From assembly GCA_036272195.1 (NCBI GenBank), contig DATAZE010000057.1, positions 62,001 through 126,000 of the forward strand: a stretch of DNA of 64,000 nucleotides, given 5' to 3'. The stretch is from DASXHY01 sp036272195 (lineage in GTDB: Bacteria; Verrucomicrobiota; Verrucomicrobiia; Limisphaerales; DASXHY01). Of the stretch, positions 1-7,932 are shown piece after piece. How positions within the stretch are numbered: the stretch's first letter is position 1; each line of letters opens with the position of its first letter. Both the position numbers and the translations under genes were made by a program. The notes beneath the pieces are model-generated. The model did not search any database and was not told the origin of the DNA. It worked only from the letters and a program-made list of their open reading frames with translations.

Positions 1-219
1 CCCGCCGACATCAGCGCTCGCCTGGTCGAGCAAGTCACCTCTTCCGTGTTGTGGGAACACTCGATGCGTTATTTGCTGGCACAAGGTTTTACCCGTTTCA
101 TCGAACTCGGCCCCGGCGCCGCCCTCAGTGGTTTCATGAAACGCATTGATAAAGGCGCACAAATGCTGAACGTGGCGGATGCGGCAAGTTTGGAGACGAC
201 CGCAAAAGCATTGTCCTGA
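1..219 (+). CDS. fabD: Malonyl-CoA:ACP transacylase, C-terminal part
   Basis: The gene runs off the left edge; only the last 72 codons are present, in frame 1, ending at TGA 217-219. The reading LVEQVTSSVLWEHSMRYLLA followed by FIELGPGAALSGFMKRI matches the conserved C-terminal subdomain of FabD, whose family motif is QxxxPVxWxxxxxxL, then ELGPGxxLxGLxkrid. FabD loads malonyl groups onto acyl carrier protein in the cytoplasm to start type II fatty acid synthesis. fabG, acpP and fabF lie 3.5 kb downstream on the same strand, so this is the head of a split fab cluster. The catalytic GHSLGE serine motif lies outside the window and cannot be checked. Confidence 0.88.
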   Translation, partial: PADISARLVEQVTSSVLWEHSMRYLLAQGFTRFIELGPGAALSGFMKRIDKGAQMLNVADAASLETTAKALS

Positions 220-267
220 TCCGTCAGTTGCGGGAACCGTCGATTCACTTCTCCTTCAAAACAAAAA

Positions 268-291
268 GGGAGCGCCCCGCAGGACGCTCCC
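268..291. terminator. Bidirectional terminator after fabD
   Basis: GGGAGCG (268-274) pairs with CGCTCCC (285-291). An A-run (263-267) lies on one side and CCTGTTTTA on the other, so the hairpin can act in both directions. It sits between fabD (+) and the convergent secreted-protein gene (-). Confidence 0.6.
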
Positions 292-323
292 ATTCCCCTG
301 TTTTACCCCTGATCGGCGTAAAC

Positions 324-875
324 TTATGTCGCAGGCGCACCGCAATCCGAGTAGCCGACAAACTCGGCCGTGATCTGGTTTTGCGAGGGCAGATGGTAAT
401 TCAGGATGATGATTTGCGCGAAGCCGACTATGTGATAAGCAGTATTATCGCCTTGCCCCTGCGCCTGGTCCCAAATCGGCACGGTAATCGTGAACCCTTC
501 CAGCGCATCCAATGACGCGCGGACATGTTTCCCGTTCGAAACACGGGGTTTGCCCGAGACCCATTTGCCGGACATCAATAGATGATCGTTTTGATTGTCA
601 GGATTGATATAGGTGAAGCTATCGCTAGGCTGAGTGAGGCTGTTAATCAGCGTCGGTTCGTCCGGGTCTCCCGTCCAGGAAAGCCAGCCGAAATTTCCCG
701 GCTGCGAGCCATTCCAGATATTCGTCAGAATCGCGCCGGGGACAGCAGTGCTGAGGGTTTGGGCCGATAGTGCGATGGGATAAACGGTACAATTTTGCGC
801 TCGCGCCACTCCGGCCAGCAACAGTGTCGCGGAAAATAACGAACAGAGCCCCCAGGTGGATACTATACGTTTCAT
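324..875 (-). CDS. Secreted hypothetical protein
   Basis: The 183-residue product begins MKRIVSTWG, followed by a hydrophobic stretch and an ARAQN-type signal peptidase site near residue 26, so it is predicted to be exported. The mature part contains QPGNFGWLSWTGD and later IVGFAQIIILNYH, with two cysteines near the ends. By eye this order (PGNFGWL, a charged middle, then VGFA near the end) resembles the C-terminal region of TadG/TadE-like pilus proteins, but no diagnostic domain could be confirmed. It is convergent with fabD and not obviously part of an operon. Function unknown. Confidence 0.6.
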   Translation of the reverse strand: MKRIVSTWGLCSLFSATLLLAGVARAQNCTVYPIALSAQTLSTAVPGAILTNIWNGSQPGNFGWLSWTGDPDEPTLINSLTQPSDSFTYINPDNQNDHLLMSGKWVSGKPRVSNGKHVRASLDALEGFTITVPIWDQAQGQGDNTAYHIVGFAQIIILNYHLPSQNQITAEFVGYSDCGAPAT

Positions 876-1112
876 AATCTCAAACGGTTTGGATAATACT
901 GATTGGTTTTGTTACATCACTGACAAGCGAATACTAAGCAGCGTGGATGCCATACGTGTGATGGAAAACCTATTCCGATAAAGTGAGGCGCCCTTCAAAA
1001 ATCTCAAGCAGCGGAGCTAAAGACTTAGACAGTGGCCGAACAGTGCGGCAATATTCTTTGACAGGGGCCGGAAGCAACAGCGAAAGCAGTTTCAACCGCT
1101 TAAACGGTCCGC
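876..1112. other. Intergenic, nothing recognised
   Basis: No convincing gene, RNA or repeat was seen in these 237 bases. A 60-codon minus-strand frame overlapping the end of the next gene looks spurious. Confidence 0.4.
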
Positions 1113-1709
1113 TTAGTTCTGCGTCAACCACGTCCGCGCCCGTTGATACCATGAATCGCTTGCGGGATCGTCGTCATCGTCCAAAGACTCCGATTTCAAC
1201 GAAACTTTCTCGATCGCTTCCGGCTTTGGCGGCGTTGTTTTTTCGCGGCGACAGGAAACTCCCATGGCCTGGCAAAAACGCTCCACCGAATGCTCGGGCA
1301 CGCGGTCCGAAATGCACAACTCCCCTTCATACGCATCGTTCCACGCGAACAGCAGTTTCGCCTCGCGATAGGCCTTCAAATAGTTAAACAAATCCGAGGC
1401 CGGACGACCCGCCGCCATTTCGCCCAGGCTTTTGAGCAATTCGTCCGACATCGCACAATGGTACATTTGCGGCAGAGGCATGACGGTTTCTTGAACCACC
1501 TCCGTCCAGAACTCGGCTCGATGCGCCGCATACAATCCGGCGGCAGCCGGAGAGATTTTTCCGCCTTCAAAATAAAGAACCGAACCCATCGGCAGCAATT
1601 TCGCCAGGTGCTTGAAAAAAAGCACTGGGTACTCCACGCGCTCAATCACCCAATAACACGGCGTGTCGAAATCAATCCCTCGCCGGTTAAAATGATTTTG
1701 CGTCTTCAT
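1113..1709 (-). CDS. Hypothetical cytoplasmic protein, acidic linker
   Basis: A 198-residue protein with no signal peptide or membrane segment. The first ~135 residues look folded (CYWVIERVEYPVLFFKHLAK, then GSVLYFEGGKI). A lysine- and proline-rich linker, an acidic SLDDDDDPASDSW run and a short terminal segment ending WLTQN follow. I do not recognise the family. It lies between a secreted protein gene and a divergent Skp-like gene, with no shared operon partner. Start ATG at 1709 was taken because the folded-looking region begins directly after it. Confidence 0.6.
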   Translation of the reverse strand: MKTQNHFNRRGIDFDTPCYWVIERVEYPVLFFKHLAKLLPMGSVLYFEGGKISPAAAGLYAAHRAEFWTEVVQETVMPLPQMYHCAMSDELLKSLGEMAAGRPASDLFNYLKAYREAKLLFAWNDAYEGELCISDRVPEHSVERFCQAMGVSCRREKTTPPKPEAIEKVSLKSESLDDDDDPASDSWYQRARTWLTQN

Positions 1710-1901
1710 ACGACCTCTGATTTACAGCAGCTAGGACGCCAATTTTCTCGGTAGCGGCGAACGCGTTAACCTTAACGCGGCGCCACAATCTAACAAAATC
1801 GGCCGACGCCCAAGGAACAGGCGGACGTTACCGAAGTGGGGACGACAGACTCATAAGTTTCAACTGCTTTATTCAATATTTGAGCCTCGACACACCCTCC
1901 G

Positions 1902-2525
1902 GTGTCTACGGATAGGCTTATGAGTCGCGGCTTATCATCCCGATCCGTTCCTGCTACTTCGAAAAGTGGCAGTCTCGCGAATTCCTCGCGTGTGCGGCGA
2001 ACCATTCTTTTACTCGCGCTCATATGTATTCTGCTTCTAGCTCCCCTGTTAATGGTCCATTTCGGATTCTGGTCCGGAATTTCGGAGAAAACTTCACGCC
2101 AGAATCAAGGGGCCTCTTCGGCCGAAGCGTCCCCGCTCACACCCAAGCCGAAGACACCGGAGTCTTCCACGTTCACGGCCAACTACGTTACCACCGCACC
2201 TGACTCCACAAATACTTCAGAGATTCATCCAGGCACGTTAGCAGTAGACGAATCTCGGGTCTTCATTTCCAGCAATAATTCCGGAATCGTGGCGGTGGTG
2301 GATTTGAAGCGCATAGCTGACGCCTTGCCAGCGACCTTAACATCGGAAGCAATTCAGAAGAAACTGGCTCAAATCCAGCAGGCGGTAACCGCCGTCGCCT
2401 CCGCGCGAAATTTTTCCTACATTTTTGATAAATCTGCCGTCACGCCGTGGAACACTCCCATCGTGCTTTTCGACAGCGGCGCACCTGATCTCACCGATGC
2501 CGTTTTACAGCTACTCAAAAAGTAA
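1902..2525 (+). CDS. Skp/OmpH-like membrane-anchored protein, shortened
   Basis: 207 residues. A basic, serine-rich N-terminus precedes one strong transmembrane segment (residues ~34-55), then a Ser/Thr/Pro-rich linker to about residue 120. The C-terminal ~85 residues resemble the two ends of the OmpH/Skp fold joined together: GIVAVVDLKRI (the first strand, normally 'VDxqrv'), a short helix, then a FSYIFDKSAV strand and APDLTDAVLQLLKK, the usual 'DiTdevlkxL' ending. Skp is a periplasmic chaperone whose long coiled-coil tentacles grip outer-membrane proteins; here the tentacle region is almost absent and the protein is membrane anchored. The family assignment is by eye. Several in-frame starts are possible in the N-terminus. 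Confidence 0.5.
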   Translation: MSTDRLMSRGLSSRSVPATSKSGSLANSSRVRRTILLLALICILLLAPLLMVHFGFWSGISEKTSRQNQGASSAEASPLTPKPKTPESSTFTANYVTTAPDSTNTSEIHPGTLAVDESRVFISSNNSGIVAVVDLKRIADALPATLTSEAIQKKLAQIQQAVTAVASARNFSYIFDKSAVTPWNTPIVLFDSGAPDLTDAVLQLLKK

Positions 2526-2612
2526 AGGACCGCTGGCCCTTCAGCATGGAGGGATCTCTTGGGCAAAAAATTTTGAAATTGATTCGCAACGTGGTCACGG
2601 GGACGATGCCGC

Positions 2613-3686
2613 ATGAGCTTCGAGGATCCGGCAAAGCACGCGGCCATTGCACACGCGCGAGAAATCATTTTGTCGGAGGTCGCTGCAAAGGCTCCGGGCG
2701 TATCGGTAACCGTAGCCATGCATGGCAGCGTAGTATGGTCGGAACAGTTCGGCGTGGTTAACCTCGACCCAAAGGCTCCCGTAACATCAGAAACGCGGTT
2801 TCGCATCGGAAGCGTGTCGAAACCATTAACCGCGGCCGGCATCGGATTGTTGGTGGAACGAGGCCTTTTGAATTTGGATGCGCCGATTCAAAAATACGTT
2901 CCGGACTTTCCCGAAAAAGAGGGCGTCATTACCGCGCGAATGCTGGCCGGGCACCTCAGTGGAATCCGTCATTATCGAGGCACCGAAGCCGTTTTCAATA
3001 AGCCCTACCCAAATCTGCGCAGCGGATTTGGAATCTTTGAGAACGACCCGCTGGAATCCGCGCCGGGAACAAAATACAAATATTGTTCCTACGGCTGGAA
3101 TCTGTTGGGCGGGGTCATGGAGGGCGCAGCCGGACAGGATTTTTCAAGCTTCATCCATGAGAACATCCTCCAACCGCTCAATCTCACCAACACAATGCCG
3201 GACCTCGCCAGCGCGGCAGATGAGAAGAGAACATCGTTTTATGAAATGGGCGCGGACGGGAAATTTTTCGTGCCGCCGCAGGTGGATTTAAGTTATGGCT
3301 GGCCCTCCGGCGGTTATCTTTCCACCACTGAGGATCTGGCGCGATTCGGCATGGCGCATTTCCAACCGGATTTCCTGAAACCGGAAACGCTTAAGCTGCT
3401 CTGGACCACGCAGCACACTAATGACGGTGCGCCGACAAATTATGGAATCGGTTGGTTCACCAAACCGGGCAGTTTCTATCACGGCGGCGATTCGTTTGGG
3501 GGAACGTGTGCGCTGTTGCTGGTGCCAAAATTTCGATTGGTCATCGCGCTGGCAACAAATGTCGGCCATGGGATCATCGCCAACGCCGTGCGCAGAGGCC
3601 GGATCAAGGCCGAAGACGTGAAACCGTTTCTGTTTCACAAGGAAACTATCGTCTACAAATTGGCAAAACCATTTATCACGACGTGA
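2613..3686 (+). CDS. Serine beta-lactamase-like hydrolase (class C / LACTB type)
   Basis: 357 residues, full length for the beta-lactamase-related serine hydrolase family. The nucleophile motif S-x-x-K is SVSK at residues 67-70 in RFRIGSVSKPL. The second motif YxS/N is Y157-C-S in KYKYCSYGWNLLGGVMEG, and the third (HxG-like) is FYHGGDSFGG near residue 290. Such enzymes cleave peptides, esters or amides; LACTB-like members are peptidases. There is no signal peptide at the chosen start, suggesting a cytoplasmic location unless the start is further upstream. The gene follows the Skp-like gene by about 90 bases and precedes fabG by 60, but has no evident link to fatty acid synthesis. The substrate cannot be deduced. 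Confidence 0.8.
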   Translation: MSFEDPAKHAAIAHAREIILSEVAAKAPGVSVTVAMHGSVVWSEQFGVVNLDPKAPVTSETRFRIGSVSKPLTAAGIGLLVERGLLNLDAPIQKYVPDFPEKEGVITARMLAGHLSGIRHYRGTEAVFNKPYPNLRSGFGIFENDPLESAPGTKYKYCSYGWNLLGGVMEGAAGQDFSSFIHENILQPLNLTNTMPDLASAADEKRTSFYEMGADGKFFVPPQVDLSYGWPSGGYLSTTEDLARFGMAHFQPDFLKPETLKLLWTTQHTNDGAPTNYGIGWFTKPGSFYHGGDSFGGTCALLLVPKFRLVIALATNVGHGIIANAVRRGRIKAEDVKPFLFHKETIVYKLAKPFITT

Positions 3687-3747
3687 ACCCATTACCAGTA
3701 AGACGCGGGCTTGACGGAATACGCAATCCGCAACACGCTTTGCCGCG

Positions 3748-4491
3748 ATGAAACAACTTGAGAACCAAATTGCTGTTGTCACCGGCGCGGGCCGTGGAAT
3801 CGGACGTGCGATTGCCTTGAAATTCGCCGCCGAAGGCGCGGATGTCGTTTGCGTTTCCCGCACGGCGGAAAATTCAGAGAAAGTCGCGGGCGAAGTCCGC
3901 GCATTGGGCCGCAAGGCCTGGGCACACGCGGTCGATGTCTCGGACACGGCGGCGGTAAGCGCGGCGGCGGAAAAAATCCTCGCCGACTGCGGCAAGGTGG
4001 ACATCCTGGTCAACAACGCCGGCGTCACCCGCGACGGCCTGCTGATGCGCATGAGCGATGCCGACTGGGACGCGGTGCTCAACACAAATTTGAAGGGAGC
4101 GTTTTTGTTCACGAAAGCATTTACGCGCGCCTTCGTGAAGCAACGCGCCGGGCGTATCATCAACGTCGCCTCGATCATCGGATTGATCGGCAACGCCGGG
4201 CAGGCCAATTACGCGGCCAGCAAGGCGGGCCTGATTGGCTTCACACAATCCGTGGCGAAGGAACTGGGATCGCGAAACATCACCGTCAATGCCCTCGCGC
4301 CGGGATTCATCGAAACCGACATGACCGCGGCCCTGAGCGCGGAATTGAAAACCGAGTTATTGAAAAAAATCCCGTTGAACAGCCTCGGCCAGCCGGACGA
4401 CATCGCGAACGCAGCCCTTTACCTCGCCAGCCCGGGAGCGCGCTACGTGACCGGGCAAGTGTTGACCGTGGACGGGGGAATGGTAATGTGA
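3748..4491 (+). CDS. fabG: 3-oxoacyl-[ACP] reductase FabG
   Basis: 247 residues, the standard FabG length. It has the NADPH-binding TGAGRGIG (residues 12-19), NNAG at 89-92, and the catalytic S142, Y155 and K159 in INVASIIG and YAASK. The C-terminus ARYVTGQVLTVDGGMVM is characteristic of FabG rather than of general SDRs. It reduces 3-oxoacyl-ACP to 3-hydroxyacyl-ACP in each elongation cycle in the cytoplasm. acpP and fabF follow on the same strand, confirming its role. The 158-base gap to acpP carries a short repeat and a candidate promoter, so acpP may be transcribed separately. Confidence 0.95.
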   Translation: MKQLENQIAVVTGAGRGIGRAIALKFAAEGADVVCVSRTAENSEKVAGEVRALGRKAWAHAVDVSDTAAVSAAAEKILADCGKVDILVNNAGVTRDGLLMRMSDADWDAVLNTNLKGAFLFTKAFTRAFVKQRAGRIINVASIIGLIGNAGQANYAASKAGLIGFTQSVAKELGSRNITVNALAPGFIETDMTAALSAELKTELLKKIPLNSLGQPDDIANAALYLASPGARYVTGQVLTVDGGMVM

Positions 4492-4505
4492 GCGAGTTCG
4501 CGAGT

Positions 4506-4521
4506 TGCGATTTACGATTGA
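4506..4521. repeat. Short repeat word shared with the thiC insertion
   Basis: GCGATTTACGATTGAC just after fabG is the same kind of word that builds the palindromic insertion inside thiC (60975-61088). It suggests a dispersed repeat family of which this is a fragment. Confidence 0.4.
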
Positions 4522-4587
4522 CGCGGTTTTATAAAAATCGGCGAGTGATTCATAGACCGCGAATTCAAAATTTTTTTGAATCAGGAC

Positions 4588-4616
4588 TTGACGCCTTTTG
4601 AATCGTGGCATAGACA
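4588..4616 (+). promoter_or_regulatory. Candidate sigma-70 promoter for acpP
   Basis: TTGACG (4588-4593), a 17-base spacer and TAGACA (4611-4616) lie 33 bases before the acpP start. The -35 is good and the -10 is weak. A separate promoter would fit the high acyl carrier protein level cells need. Confidence 0.35.
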
Positions 4617-4649
4617 CACTGCAAACGAACCGAAGAACCGGAGCAAATC

Positions 4650-4895
4650 ATGGCTGAAAAAACTATTGAACAGAGAGTTAAGGATATCATCGTCGAGCAA
4701 TTAGGCGTAAACGCTGACCAGGTCACCCCGGACGCAAAGTTCATCGAGGACCTGGGCGCGGATTCGCTCGATACCGTCGAGTTGGTCATGGCCCTGGAGG
4801 AGGAATTCGGCCATGAAATCCCCGACGAACAGGCGGAAAAGCTGCAGAGTGTCGGCGACGTAATCAAATACATCGAAGACCTCCAGGCCAAATAA
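4650..4895 (+). CDS. acpP: Acyl carrier protein
   Basis: 81 residues, acidic, with the phosphopantetheine attachment motif GADSLDTVELVMALEEEF; Ser39 in DSLD carries the prosthetic group. It carries growing acyl chains through type II fatty acid synthesis and supplies acyl groups for lipid A and phospholipids. It lies between fabG and fabF as in most bacteria. GGAGCAAATC before the ATG provides a modest ribosome site. A strong terminator hairpin follows within 14 bases of the stop codon, so the acpP transcript can end before fabF. Confidence 0.97.
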   Translation: MAEKTIEQRVKDIIVEQLGVNADQVTPDAKFIEDLGADSLDTVELVMALEEEFGHEIPDEQAEKLQSVGDVIKYIEDLQAK

Positions 4896-4908
4896 CCTGA
4901 TGATTTTC

Positions 4909-4952
4909 GGGCAGCTTGAATCCCGAACGTTCGGGACTTAAGCTGCCCTTTT
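4909..4952 (+). terminator. Strong intrinsic terminator between acpP and fabF
   Basis: GGGCAGCTT (4909-4917) pairs with AAGCTGCCC (4940-4948). A second stem, TCCCGAA/TTCGGGA, lies inside, and TTTT follows. It ends six bases before the fabF start codon, so it should limit read-through and occupies the place where a fabF ribosome site would be. Confidence 0.8.
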
Positions 4953-4957
4953 GATTT

Positions 4958-6217
4958 ATGGCCAGCACTTCGACAGAGCGCAGAGTCGTCATCACCGGCC
5001 TCGGTGTGGTGGCTCCCGTCGGCAATTCCGTGGACGTCTTTTGGAATAATCTCATCTCCGGCCAATGCGGCGTGGACAAAATCACTTCGTGGGACGCCTC
5101 GCCGTTCGATACGCAAATCGCCGCGCAAGTGAAGGACTTCGATCCCCTGCCCGCGTTTCCGTCCCCCAAGGAAATCCGGCGCACGGACCGTTATTCCCAA
5201 TTCGGCGTGCACGCGGCCTGGCAGGCGTTCAAGGATTCGGGGCTGGACCTCAACAAGACTCATCCGGAAGAAGTCGGCGCGTTCATTGGCTCAGGCATCG
5301 GCGGATTGCAAACCACGAGCGAACAATTGAAGGTGCTGTTCGATCGCGGTCCGGGGCGGCTCTCGCCGTTCATGATTCCGATGCTCATTTCGAACATGGC
5401 GTCGGGCCTGGTCTCGATGTATTTCAATTTGCGCGGCCCGAACTTCGCCACCTGCTCTGCCTGCGCGACTGCCAACCACGCCATCGGCGAAGCCTGGCGC
5501 ACCATTAAGATGGGTGATGCCAAGGTGATGTTCGCCGGCGGCGCCGAGGCGACGATCGTCCCAATCGGCATCGGTGGTTTCTGCGCGATGCGCGCCATGA
5601 GCACGCGCAATGACGATCCCAAACGCGCCTCACGGCCATTCGACAAGGATCGCGATGGGTTTGTGATGGGCGAAGGCGCCGGTGTGGTTGTGCTTGAGGA
5701 ATTGGAACATGCGAAAGCGCGCGGTGCGCGAATTTACGCGGAACTGGCCGGTTACGGCAATACAGCGGACGCGCATCATCTCACCGCGCCATCGCCCGGC
5801 GGTGAAGGAGCGGCGCGCTGCATGAAGATGGCCTTGCGCAATGCCGGCTTGAACACGACGGACATCACTTACGTCAATGCCCACGGCACTTCCACGCCGC
5901 AGGGAGACATCGCCGAAACCGAAGCCATCAAGACGGTTTTTGGCGAGCATTCCCGCAAGCTCGTGGTGAGTTCCACCAAGGGCGCCACCGGCCACATGCT
6001 CGGCGCAGCCGGTGCCGTGGAAACCATCGTGTGCGTGAAAGCGATCGAGACTGACATCGTGCCGCCGACCATCAATTACGAAGTGCCGGATCCGCAGTGC
6101 GATTTGGATTACGTTCCCAATACCGCGCGCAAAATGAAGGTCAACGCGATCGTGAACAACTCCTTCGGTTTCGGCGGGCATAACGCGACGATTACGGCGA
6201 AGAAGTTTGTCGCCTGA
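4958..6217 (+). CDS. fabF: 3-oxoacyl-[ACP] synthase II FabF
   Basis: 419 residues, typical for KASII. The active-site cysteine lies in CSACATANHAIG (about residue 169). The catalytic histidines lie in VNAHGTSTPQGD and TKGATGHMLGAAGA, and the C-terminal NNSFGFGGHNAT loop is complete. It condenses malonyl-ACP with acyl-ACP to elongate the chain. The ATG at 4958 is only a few bases after the acpP terminator and has no clear Shine-Dalgarno sequence. The next small gene begins five bases after its stop codon. Confidence 0.96.
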   Translation: MASTSTERRVVITGLGVVAPVGNSVDVFWNNLISGQCGVDKITSWDASPFDTQIAAQVKDFDPLPAFPSPKEIRRTDRYSQFGVHAAWQAFKDSGLDLNKTHPEEVGAFIGSGIGGLQTTSEQLKVLFDRGPGRLSPFMIPMLISNMASGLVSMYFNLRGPNFATCSACATANHAIGEAWRTIKMGDAKVMFAGGAEATIVPIGIGGFCAMRAMSTRNDDPKRASRPFDKDRDGFVMGEGAGVVVLEELEHAKARGARIYAELAGYGNTADAHHLTAPSPGGEGAARCMKMALRNAGLNTTDITYVNAHGTSTPQGDIAETEAIKTVFGEHSRKLVVSSTKGATGHMLGAAGAVETIVCVKAIETDIVPPTINYEVPDPQCDLDYVPNTARKMKVNAIVNNSFGFGGHNATITAKKFVA

Positions 6218-6222
6218 CAAAC

Positions 6223-6570
6223 ATGGACAAAATCATCTACCTCGGGGTAAAAGGCTCGGTGGTAGCGATAAATTCAGCGACTGGCCAGCCTGTGTGGACC
6301 ATGGCGTTGAAAGGAGCGGAGTTTGTGAATGTGGTCCTCGACGGAAACAATTTGTTCGCCACGACCCGCGGTGAAATTTTCTGCCTCGAACCGCAATCGG
6401 GTGGCATCCGCTGGCACAATCCGCTGAAAGGCTATGGCTTGGGACTGATCACGATTGCTGGCGAGGGCATTCCGCAGAACGCATCCGTGCCGAGCGCGGA
6501 AAAACGCCGGCGCAACCAGGAGCAAGCTTCTGCCGCAGCTGCTGCTTCCACAACGGCAGGCTCAGCCTGA
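6223..6570 (+). CDS. PQQ-like beta-propeller blade protein
   Basis: 115 residues. The first ~75 contain two PQQ-type repeats: IYLGVKGSVVAINSATGQPV and LFATTRGEIFCLEPQSGGI. Each has the pattern 'fxgtxxGxlxalDxxtGxxxW' found in PQQ-dependent dehydrogenases and BamB. Two repeats cannot make a whole propeller, so it must oligomerise or be a degenerate fragment. The tail (from ~85) is Arg- and Ala-rich and looks disordered. There is no signal peptide. It starts five bases after fabF and ends 18 before the phosphorylase, suggesting cotranscription. Function unknown. Confidence 0.6.
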   Translation: MDKIIYLGVKGSVVAINSATGQPVWTMALKGAEFVNVVLDGNNLFATTRGEIFCLEPQSGGIRWHNPLKGYGLGLITIAGEGIPQNASVPSAEKRRRNQEQASAAAAASTTAGSA

Positions 6571-6587
6571 CAAAAAACGGTGTTCAT

Positions 6588-7901
6588 GTGAACTTTCTCT
6601 CGATCATCGAATCCAAACGCGAGGGCAAACGACTCGCTGCGGAGGAAATTGAGAAATTCATCCACGAGTTCGTCGCCGGCAAAATTCCCGATTACCAAAT
6701 GGCCGCGCTGCTCATGGCCATTTATTTTCGCGGATTGAACACCGAAGAAACCCGCGCCCTTACTCTCGCCATGCGTGATTCGGGCGACACATTGAAGTTC
6801 CCCAAAGACAAACGGCCGCTTGTCGACAAACACTCCACCGGGGGCGTCGGCGACAAGGTTTCGCTGCCGCTCGCGCCGTTGCTGGCGTGTCTCGGCTTTC
6901 GCGTGCCGATGATTTCCGGCCGCGGCCTGGGCATCACCGGCGGCACGCTCGACAAGCTCGATTCCATTCCCGGTTTCAAAACGACCCTGCCGACGGAGCA
7001 AATTGTAGAAATCGTGCAGAAAGTTGGCTGCGTCATTTGCGGCCAGACCGAACGCATGGTTCCCGCGGATAAAAAACTGTACTCCTTGCGCGATACCACC
7101 GGCACCGTACCGAGCAACCCGCTGATTGTTTCCTCGATCCTTTCCAAAAAGCTGGCCGAGAATCTGAGTGCGCTGGTGCTCGACGTCAAATTCGGCGCCG
7201 CGGCCTTCATGCAAACCAAGGAGGCAGCGCGCGAACTGGCCCGCGCGATGGTTTCTCTCGGGAACGAATGCGGAGTAAACACGCGCGCGCTGCTCACCAA
7301 CATGAACACACCGGTCGGCCGCGCGGCGGGCAACTGGCTGGAAGTAAAAGAGGCCGTCGAATGCCTCAACGGCAAAGGTTCGGAAGATTTGCGCGAATTA
7401 GTTGTGAGTTGCGCCACTCATTTGCTCGTTCAAACGCGCACTGCAAAAACACTCGGAGCCGCGCGCCAACAGGCGATAAATTGCCTCGACTCCGGCGCAC
7501 CCCGGCAAAAATGGGATGAAATGATCGCCGCGCAGGGCGCAGACCTGGCGGAATTCAACGGCAAGTTCGCCCAGGAGCACATTGCGCCGTTTATCATGGA
7601 TATCAGATCGTCGCGGAAGGGGTTCGTTTCGCATTGTGACGCTCGGGTTATTGGCGAAATCGTGCGCGACCTCGGCGGCGGCCGGCTCACCAAGGACTCT
7701 GAGATCAATTACGAAATCGGCATCGACAAACTCGCGAAGCCGGGCGAATCGGTTGATCGGAATGGCGTCCTGGCGCGGATACACGCATTGGACCGCCCAC
7801 AGGCTGAAGCTGCCGCGGCGCGTCTCAAAACAGCGATTCAAATTTCCTCCAGGAAAACGAAACCCCTGCCGCGAATCGCGGAAATCATCGTAAAGAAATA
7901 G
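6588..7901 (+). CDS. Thymidine/pyrimidine-nucleoside phosphorylase
   Basis: 437 residues, the length of the DeoA/Pdp family. The family signature is present: KHSTGGVGDKVSLPLAPLLA (about residues 81-100), then SGRGLGITGGTLDKLDSIPG, and the lysine-containing LVLDVKFGAAAFM. The enzyme splits thymidine or uridine with phosphate into base and (deoxy)ribose-1-phosphate, for nucleoside salvage in the cytoplasm. The start is GTG at 6588 (NFLSIIESKREG), matching where family members begin. I cannot tell thymidine-specific DeoA from broad Pdp by eye. pyrF lies convergently downstream, but that is salvage beside de novo synthesis rather than one pathway. Confidence 0.9.
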   Translation: MNFLSIIESKREGKRLAAEEIEKFIHEFVAGKIPDYQMAALLMAIYFRGLNTEETRALTLAMRDSGDTLKFPKDKRPLVDKHSTGGVGDKVSLPLAPLLACLGFRVPMISGRGLGITGGTLDKLDSIPGFKTTLPTEQIVEIVQKVGCVICGQTERMVPADKKLYSLRDTTGTVPSNPLIVSSILSKKLAENLSALVLDVKFGAAAFMQTKEAARELARAMVSLGNECGVNTRALLTNMNTPVGRAAGNWLEVKEAVECLNGKGSEDLRELVVSCATHLLVQTRTAKTLGAARQQAINCLDSGAPRQKWDEMIAAQGADLAEFNGKFAQEHIAPFIMDIRSSRKGFVSHCDARVIGEIVRDLGGGRLTKDSEINYEIGIDKLAKPGESVDRNGVLARIHALDRPQAEAAAARLKTAIQISSRKTKPLPRIAEIIVKK

Positions 7902-7932
7902 CCGCAGTGCGCGGACTGTTACGCGATTCGGC

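Noticed and set aside
1790..2023. A 77-codon minus-strand frame opposite the Skp-like gene
   Set aside because: It overlaps the start of the better-supported plus-strand gene and has no domain.
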